From positions 1-51,614 of the forward strand of contig CAIOCZ010000057.1 in assembly GCA_903856805.1 (NCBI GenBank): a DNA stretch of 51,614 nt, in the 5' to 3' direction. The first letter of the stretch is position 1. Each line of letters opens with the position of its first letter. The notes under the pieces are model-generated. The model did no database searches, had not been told where the DNA came from, and worked only from the letters and a program-made list of their open reading frames with translations. The position numbers and the translations under genes were made by a program. Below, in pieces: positions 46,466 through 51,614 of this stretch. The stretch comes from an uncultured cyanobacterium (lineage in GTDB: Bacteria; Cyanobacteriota; Cyanobacteriia; PCC-6307; Cyanobiaceae).

Positions 46466-47774
46466 CGCTGGGATCGGTCGCTTGGGAAGCGGCGAGGGTG
46501 GCGAGGCAGAACAGGGCCACCAGCTGCACCTCCGGTCGGAAGAAAATCGTGTCGGTGAGGCCCTGCAGCCCCAGGCCCACGAACACGGCCACGGAGGCCA
46601 GCGATGGAATCACCAGCGGACCATTGGCCCGCCACTGGCCCAGCCCGGTGCGCATCGCCGCAAGGAACAGGCCAAGGCCGGCCAGCAGGCCTGGAATGCC
46701 GGCCTCCACGGTGAGTTCCAGCGGGATGGAATAGGCGCTCAGGGCATTGAATTTCGGTTGCTGGTAGAGCGGATAGATCAGGTTGAAGGCGCTGTTGCCA
46801 GGGCCGATGCCAATCCAGGGGCGGTCGTGAATCATGCCGAGCACGGCGGTCCACACGTTCATCCGGAAGTTGTTGGAGCTGTCCTCCCGGCCAGCCACCA
46901 GGCTCAGCACCCGCACCCTCAGGGGTTCCACCTGGGTCACCAGCAGGGCGAGCGCCACCGCGCCGCCCACCAGCAGCAGCACGGGAAACAGCCGCCGCCA
47001 GAAGGGCGGCCAGTGGCGGGTCTGGCGCAGGCAGAGCAGAAGGGCCAGCAGCGCCAGGGAGGCCACCATCCCCATCCAGGCGCCGCGGCTGTAGGTGAGC
47101 ACCAGGGCGACCAGCCCCAGCACCAGGGCCGCCAGGGCGAACAGCCGCCGGGGCAGCCCTGGCCAGCGCAGCAGGGCCGCCACCGCCAGGGGCAGGGCCG
47201 GCAGCAGGAAGCCCCCCAGCAGGTTGGGGTTGTCGAGGGTGCTGTAGATCCGCACCGTGCCTTCCGCCACCGAGTTGGCGTCACTCCAGCGGGCCAGGGC
47301 ACTGGTGTCGCCATAGAGCTGGCGGATGCCAATCACGCTGGTGATCAGTTCCCCCGCCAGCAGGCAGGCCACCAAGCGGTCCCACCACAGGGGCGAATGG
47401 GCCAGCAGCTGGCGCATCAGGGCGTAGACCCCCACATAGCTGAGCAGTTTCAGCAGCCCCTTGAAGGCGGCCACCGGCACCGGGGAGCAGCCGGTGGCCA
47501 CCACCGCCACCGCTAGCACCACCAGCAGCCAGGTGTTGATCGGGCCGATCGGCCCCGGGGGGGTCCGCAGGGCCCAGAGGATCCAGAGCAGCCAGGAGGC
47601 GGCGATCAACAGGCTCAGCCCGGGGCGGGTGACCAGGGGCATGCCCGCCATCAGGGCACAGAGCACCAGCCCAGACACCAGCGGCAGCTGGCGGCCCAGG
47701 GGGCCCACCGTGGCCTGGGCCAGCACCCCCTGCCAGCGCAGCAGCAGGGGCGGGGGGGCGGGGGCTTGCACCAT
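46458..47774 (-). CDS. ictB: IctB family membrane protein, O-antigen ligase-like
   Basis: A 438-residue membrane protein with about ten hydrophobic segments. The stretch SDANSVAEGTVRIYSTLDNP and the large loop with SSNNFRMNVW and DRPWIGIGPGN match the cyanobacterial IctB family. IctB was first proposed as an inorganic-carbon transporter, but it belongs to the O-antigen ligase/polymerase (Wzy/WaaL) fold and its real activity is unsettled. Its ATG shares one base with the trmB stop, so translation is coupled. Confidence 0.88.
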   Translation of the reverse strand: MVQAPAPPPLLLRWQGVLAQATVGPLGRQLPLVSGLVLCALMAGMPLVTRPGLSLLIAASWLLWILWALRTPPGPIGPINTWLLVVLAVAVVATGCSPVPVAAFKGLLKLLSYVGVYALMRQLLAHSPLWWDRLVACLLAGELITSVIGIRQLYGDTSALARWSDANSVAEGTVRIYSTLDNPNLLGGFLLPALPLAVAALLRWPGLPRRLFALAALVLGLVALVLTYSRGAWMGMVASLALLALLLCLRQTRHWPPFWRRLFPVLLLVGGAVALALLVTQVEPLRVRVLSLVAGREDSSNNFRMNVWTAVLGMIHDRPWIGIGPGNSAFNLIYPLYQQPKFNALSAYSIPLELTVEAGIPGLLAGLGLFLAAMRTGLGQWRANGPLVIPSLASVAVFVGLGLQGLTDTIFFRPEVQLVALFCLATLAASQATDPSDG

Positions 47775-48466
47775 TAACGGGGATCGGCGTCTGCGGGATT
47801 ATCGGCCGCGTCGGGGGCCAGGGGAGGTGGCGGAGCGTCGTTGCGCTGGTACAGGACCCGGTAGATCGGCAAGCCTTGGTCCAGCACGAGGCGCTCCCGC
47901 TCGGTGGGAATCGGCAGGGGGTTGGAACCCCGCCAGGGGCGGGCGTCCTCGAGGGGGCGGTGGAAGCAGCCGCTCGCTTCCACCAGCTCCACCATCGGTT
48001 CGATCAGGCCGAGCACGTCGCTTTGTAGAAACAGCTCCCGGCCGGGGGCTAGGGCCGCGGCCAGGGCCCGCAGCAAGGGCGGCTGCAGCACCCGACGCTT
48101 GTGGTGGCGGCTCTTGAACCAGGGGTCCGGGAACTGGAGGGTGACCAGGGCCAGCCGCCCCGGCGGCAAGGCCGCCAGCCAGGTTTCGAGGTTGATGGTG
48201 GCGTTGCAGAACAGGAAGTGGAGATTGGTGGCCCCCAGGCTGAGGCGCTCGGCCTCGGCCGCCGCCACCAGGGGCCGGCGGATCTCCACCCCCAGGTGGT
48301 TGCGTTCGGGGTTGTGGGCCGCCATTGCGATCAGGAAACGACCCCGGGCGCAGCCGATGTCGAGGTGCAGGGGCAGCGCCGGATCGGCGAATAGCTCCGG
48401 CAGGGAGGGGAGGGGCCGCGGCAGCTGGTAGAGGCGGCTGAGGGGATTGACGTGCTGGCGCACCAT
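47774..48466 (-). CDS. trmB: tRNA (guanine-46 N7) methyltransferase
   Basis: TrmB methylates G46 in the variable loop of tRNA using SAM. The 230-residue protein shows [16 protein letters not shown] as the SAM site, [25 protein letters not shown] and the characteristic [21 protein letters not shown] in two parts around [14 protein letters not shown]. The tail after about residue 212 is Pro/Ala/Asp-rich and not conserved. Its ATG follows the FIST gene stop directly. Confidence 0.95.
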   Translation of the reverse strand: MVRQHVNPLSRLYQLPRPLPSLPELFADPALPLHLDIGCARGRFLIAMAAHNPERNHLGVEIRRPLVAAAEAERLSLGATNLHFLFCNATINLETWLAALPPGRLALVTLQFPDPWFKSRHHKRRVLQPPLLRALAAALAPGRELFLQSDVLGLIEPMVELVEASGCFHRPLEDARPWRGSNPLPIPTERERLVLDQGLPIYRVLYQRNDAPPPPLAPDAADNPADADPR

Positions 48467-49735
48467 TTAGCCGTTGGGGTCGGGCACCAGCAGGCCCCAG
48501 CTGGCGGTGTAGCCGTGCAGGTGGGTGGTCCCCCCCACCGGACCGATCTCCCCGTTGCAGAACACACCGCCGATCGGCACCTGGCCGAAGGCCTCGCGGC
48601 AGAGCGACACGTCGCCGTCGGGCTGGCCATAGAGCCCCTGGCCGCGGCCCAGACAGGCGAACAGCAGGGCCGCCAGGGGCTCCTGACCGCGCCGCACTTC
48701 CCGCCCCATCAGTTGGCGCAACTCCTCCCGGGAGGCTTCGGCGTCGCGGAGCTGGAATTGCACCTTCTGGCCCACCCGCATCCGTTCGGCCACCGCGACG
48801 GCGCCATTGCGGGGATCCACCCCGATCAGGTTGCGCACCAGAAAGGAGGAGCCGTCCTCCAGGGAGCTGCTGAGGTCGCCGGACGGCAGGTTGAAGTCGT
48901 TGCGTTCCACGCCCAGGAACAGGGAGTTCTTCACCTGTTCCCGTTCTTCGGGAGTCAGTTCGGTGAGGATCGCCTGCAGGGCCTCCACCGGACTGCGGCG
49001 CTTGCTGCCAACGCTCACGGACAGCACCACATTGCGCTGGGCCTGCTCCACCTCCAGGATCGGTCCGATCGGCCGGCAGCCCTGGGCCACCACCGGTGCC
49101 AGGCGCCAGCGGCCACGGATCAGGCAGCCCACGGCCCCGGTGCACACCCCCGCGTCGAAGAGCAGGGAGCCATGGTTGGCGGCGTGCTGGGCGGCGATAC
49201 CGCCGAGCTTCACGGTGTGGGGGAAGGCGTAATCGAGGCCGTTGATCAGATCGTTGATCACTGTGGTGGTGGGATCCACCAGCAGCAGCAGGGAGCGGCC
49301 GGCCTCCGCCTCCTGGCCCACCAGCTCCCGCCAGGGTTCGGCGGGACCGTCCAGGTCGGGCAGGTTGGTGGTGTCGATCGCAAAGGGCTGCAGGGTGGCG
49401 CCCGGCAGGTGCAGCAGGGTCACGCTCAGGGCGGGCTCCTGCTCCAGTTCGTGGGGGGTGCCGGTGGCATCGGTGCCCACCACGCCACCGCCCACGCAGC
49501 CGAGCCAGTGGGTGGCCTTGAGTTTCTGGCGCAGCAGGGGCAGCAGTCGGGGCAGGTCGCTGGCGTAGCTGGTGGAGACAAACACCAGGGCCAGATCGGC
49601 TGGGCCGCAGCCGCTCAGCTGCTGGGCCACCGCATTCACCGCACCCTGGAGGGACGGATCCTGGGCCAGGGCGGTGCGGCACCACGGGGCCGGATCGCGG
49701 CGTCTCAGCCAGGGAATGGAGGGGAACGCGACCAT
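48467..49735 (-). CDS. FIST-domain sensory protein
   Basis: A 422-residue protein with FIST N (about 40-235) and FIST C (about 250-400) domains. Visible parts are LALVFVSTSYASDLPRLLP, WLGCVGGGVVGT, KLGGIAAQHAANHGSLLFD and, in the C-terminal part, GEIGPVGGTTHLHGYTASWG. FIST proteins are thought to sense small ligands such as amino acids and often sit in signalling pathways. It has no output domain of its own. It is the first gene of the FIST-trmB-ictB-BadF cluster. The stop TAA is followed at once by the trmB ATG. Confidence 0.88.
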   Translation of the reverse strand: MVAFPSIPWLRRRDPAPWCRTALAQDPSLQGAVNAVAQQLSGCGPADLALVFVSTSYASDLPRLLPLLRQKLKATHWLGCVGGGVVGTDATGTPHELEQEPALSVTLLHLPGATLQPFAIDTTNLPDLDGPAEPWRELVGQEAEAGRSLLLLVDPTTTVINDLINGLDYAFPHTVKLGGIAAQHAANHGSLLFDAGVCTGAVGCLIRGRWRLAPVVAQGCRPIGPILEVEQAQRNVVLSVSVGSKRRSPVEALQAILTELTPEEREQVKNSLFLGVERNDFNLPSGDLSSSLEDGSSFLVRNLIGVDPRNGAVAVAERMRVGQKVQFQLRDAEASREELRQLMGREVRRGQEPLAALLFACLGRGQGLYGQPDGDVSLCREAFGQVPIGGVFCNGEIGPVGGTTHLHGYTASWGLLVPDPNG

Positions 49736-49795
49736 GGGCGGACCCTATCTCCCCGGGGGTGTACAGATAATGGCCCCTTCCCGAACCCTGCGGCT

Positions 49796-50410
49796 GTGCC
49801 AGATCTGCTCTACCGCTCCCTGGTCTGGCTCGATGTCCGGCTGGGGCTGCTGTTTGCCGTGGGGGTGCCCCTGGTGCTGCTGGGGTGGGCGGCCCTGAGG
49901 CGGGAGGCGTCGCTGCTGCGCTTGCTGGGCCTCTACTGGAAGGTGGCCAGCCTGCAGCTGATTGCGCTGCTGCTGCTCACCAACAGCCGCCCTGCGGGCT
50001 TCCTGCTGTTGGTGCTGGCGCCGCTGCTGGTGGTGGCCAGTCTGTGGTTCTGGGTGGATTTGAACGAGGAACTGGCGGACCTGCCGCCCTGGAGGGCGTT
50101 GCCGCTCACGGTGCGCCTCTGGCGTTGGAGTCTCACCCTTCTGTCGTTGGCGGGCGGAGCCCTGGCGGTCACGGCCCTGCCCTGCCTGGCGGGGGGCCTG
50201 GAGCGGCCGTTCTGCCGGGTGTGGCTGGAGGCGCCGGCGGGGCTGCATGGGGGGGTGGCCCAGGTGTTCGCCTTCATTTTCGGAGGGGCCTGGACGCCCA
50301 CGGTGGCGGCCTTCGTGGGCTATGTGGCACTGGTGGCCTACGTGGTGGGGCTGCTCCAGTGGCTGCTGGTGCGGCTGCCGCGCCAGGGCAGGGTGGCCGG
50401 TGAGTTCTGA
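49796..50410 (+). CDS. DUF3177 family membrane protein
   Basis: A 204-residue integral membrane protein recognised as DUF3177, function unknown. It starts PDLLYRSLVWLDVRLGLLF and has about five membrane segments, including LLLFAVGVPLVLLGWAA-like and LIALLLLTNS regions. WFWVDLNEELADLPPWRALP and QVFAFIFGGAWTPTVAAFVG are further characteristic stretches. GTG 49796 is the start, 60 bp from the divergent FIST gene. It overlaps the next gene by 11 bp. Confidence 0.82.
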   Translation: MPDLLYRSLVWLDVRLGLLFAVGVPLVLLGWAALRREASLLRLLGLYWKVASLQLIALLLLTNSRPAGFLLLVLAPLLVVASLWFWVDLNEELADLPPWRALPLTVRLWRWSLTLLSLAGGALAVTALPCLAGGLERPFCRVWLEAPAGLHGGVAQVFAFIFGGAWTPTVAAFVGYVALVAYVVGLLQWLLVRLPRQGRVAGEF

Positions 50411-50765
50411 ACCTTCCCAGGCTGGCGTGGCGGCCCTGCTGGCCCGGCTGGAGGAGATCAGCCGCGGCCGCGCTGATCGGGTGCTGCGCCTTAGCGGCGT
50501 TCTGCATCAGGCATCGCTGCACCCTGAACCGGTGGGCCCTGGGCTGGAGTCGCCGGGCGAACCCTTTGAACTACTGATCTACAGGGGATTTTCCAGCAGC
50601 ACCACCCACCCCACCGGCTTCGATCCCGACCAGCCGGCCTTGGCCGACGGGGCACTGATCACGGAGGCGGAGCTGCTGCGCGGGCCCCTGAATCCCGCCG
50701 CGGAAGAACGGCTGGCGGGGCCAGGGCCGGCGGAGGGGTTTCTGGAGCCCGGGGCCTGGTTGTAG
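50400..50765 (+). CDS. Conserved cyanobacterial/plastid-type hypothetical protein
   Basis: A 121-residue soluble protein. It has ALLARLEEISRGRADRVLRL near the start, then FELLIYRGFSSSTTHPTGFD and ALADGALITEAELLRGPLNP. The GFSSSTTHPTGFDPD block looks strongly conserved, as in a family seen in cyanobacteria and chloroplasts, but I cannot name it with certainty. GTG 50400 overlaps the DUF3177 stop by 11 bp, which indicates coupling. Confidence 0.72.
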   Translation: MSSEPSQAGVAALLARLEEISRGRADRVLRLSGVLHQASLHPEPVGPGLESPGEPFELLIYRGFSSSTTHPTGFDPDQPALADGALITEAELLRGPLNPAAEERLAGPGPAEGFLEPGAWL

Positions 50766-51284
50766 GGCTGGTGGGGCTTGGAGTCCGGTTGTGGGATCGT
50801 CACGGTCGAGTCACGGTTGGCCTCAACTCATGCGTTCTTGACCAAGAAAGCCGCTTGGGGTGAGTCCATTTGTTGACACGTGCGTTTGGTTATTGGCCCT
50901 CCGCCACGCACTTCTGAAGGCCGATCAGGTCTTCACGCTTGCACCAAGCACGTTGAATTCGGGTTGTGGAGCGTCAGGTGATGGTCTATTGATGGAGCTC
51001 CCAACGGGATTGACAAGCATGGCTGGGTCAGTTAACGCCGGCTTGTGGATTGGAATGAACAATGGAGTTGTCGGGACTTTTGGCCACTGATGCCTAATGG
51101 ATGTTGCAGGTCAAAACCTATGTTTGGCCAGGGTTTCTCGCTGCCCTTGCATCACTATGCCCTTGCCGGATCAATCAATGGCTTTCTGGTGATCAGGATG
51201 TCTAGTCAAGACAATAATAATTCCGTCGAAACCATCGCAAAAGTGTGCCAAGGTCTCGGCAATGCTTGTTTCCAGGGACCGGCT

Positions 51285-51308
51285 GCCTGCCCTGTCCGCG
51301 GGGCAGGC
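51285..51308. repeat. Perfect inverted repeat
   Basis: GCCTGCCC and GGGCAGGC form an 8-bp stem with an 8-nt loop inside the anomalous right-end region. There is no T-run on either side, so it is not a standard terminator. Confidence 0.6.
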
Positions 51309-51478
51309 CGTAGTAACGGCTGCAAGTGGATAACGGGTCCGATAACCACTGTTCGGAATGGACACATAGCGCCGAAAGCGCTTGCGGACACTACGATTGC
51401 CCTGACTGCATGGGAGTGGTTAACGGAAGGCAACAGGAGCGGTGCGGTGGTTCTCGGAACTGTCCAATAAAGAGTTAG

Positions 51479-51505
51479 GCCTGCTGCTGCAGGCTCAGAT
51501 ATAAT
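51479..51505 (+). promoter_or_regulatory. Hairpin next to a perfect -10 box
   Basis: GCCTGC/GCAGGC (6 bp, TGCT loop, 51479-51494) is followed by TATAAT at 51500-51505. A weak TTAGGC lies 19 bp upstream of the -10. It could be a promoter for something to the right of the window; the evidence is only the consensus match. Confidence 0.3.
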
Positions 51506-51614
51506 CAGAATTTGCTTGCTTCTCCGATCCACATTTGGATTACTGCAAACCTACGGCATGAGCCTCTCAATCGTCCCTGACTGTTATTAAAGTGCTTACT
51601 TCTCGGCCACTGGG

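Larger units (their letters stand above)
50766..51614. other. AT-richer region without a convincing gene
   Basis: From about 50,800 the sequence changes. G+C falls to roughly half by eye, against about two-thirds elsewhere, and codon use in the open frames no longer has the G/C-ending bias of the neighbours. Frames at 50860-51090 (+), 51045-51470 (+) and 51206-51532 (-) are open but overlap one another and resemble no family I know. It may be an intergenic or regulatory region, decayed sequence or the edge of an acquired segment. Confidence 0.6.

Noticed and set aside
45528-47516. 662-residue plus-strand frame
   Set aside because: Antisense to the BadF kinase and ictB genes, and compositionally odd.
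47799-50410. Very long frames on both strands over trmB, FIST and DUF3177
   Set aside because: The 628-residue minus frame is a frame shadow of trmB and FIST. The 652-residue plus frame from 48452 is a shadow up to about 49740; only its end, from GTG 49796, is a real gene (DUF3177).
51045-51532. Plus frame 51045-51470 and minus frame 51206-51532
   Set aside because: They overlap each other, have no codon bias like the neighbours and no recognisable domain; the minus frame also crosses a hairpin.

Overview
The window is a GC-rich (roughly two-thirds G+C), gene-dense piece of a cyanobacterial chromosome. It most resembles the Synechococcus/Cyanobium/Vulcanococcus group of alpha-picocyanobacteria. 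Four photosystem II genes (psbK, psbI, psbN, psbH), ntcA, an ictB-like gene, and many families found mainly in cyanobacteria (DUF3155, DUF4079, DUF1997, DUF3181, DUF2811, DUF3769, DUF3146, DUF3084, DUF3177) point this way. Most genes are core housekeeping genes. I saw no transposase, integrase, phage gene, CRISPR array or toxin-antitoxin pair. Family names come from recognising motifs by eye; no database search was possible.

Layout. 1-16.4 kb: a large GH15-like gene running off the left edge, a WecG/TagA glycosyltransferase, tgt-psbK, cobS, a soluble histidine kinase, DUF3155 behind a 400-bp leader, an alpha/beta hydrolase facing purH, DUF4079, DUF1997, sfsA-ispH, murJ and three small conserved genes. 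16.5-26.1 kb: tRNA-Arg(ACG) with a terminator, glyA, a WecA/MraY-like transferase coupled to cinA, a 427-bp gap with a 6S-RNA-like fold, DUF2811, a D-2-hydroxyacid dehydrogenase, a pair of tiny coupled genes, an MTA/SAH deaminase-like amidohydrolase and leuC-leuD. 26.1-36.9 kb: an LptD-like outer-membrane protein (DUF3769), psbI, a GH38 alpha-mannosidase, psbN divergent from psbH, tatA, pth, DUF3146, then DUF3084-yqgF and ntcA. 36.9-50.8 kb: rph, a CobO-like protein without its P-loop, dcd, thyX, a thioredoxin-like protein, a NIL-ferredoxin protein with a membrane partner, a lytic transglycosylase, glmM, and a tightly packed FIST-trmB-ictB-BadF operon, then DUF3177 with a coupled partner. 50.8-51.6 kb: an AT-richer stretch with no convincing gene.

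Functional themes: cell-envelope building (WecG, WecA-like, MurJ, GlmM, lytic transglycosylase, LptD-like protein), photosystem II small subunits, one-carbon, nucleotide and leucine metabolism (glyA, purH, dcd, thyX, leuCD), B12-related steps (cobS, CobO-like) and nitrogen control (ntcA with a textbook NtcA-type promoter).

Most worth a second look: the nested RNA fold at 20515-20665 with two 6S-RNA-like motifs; the NtcA site upstream of ntcA; the long structured leader before DUF3155; the CobO-like protein lacking Walker A; the FIST-TrmB-IctB-kinase operon; and the anomalous right end. I found no convincing new defence or mobile system.
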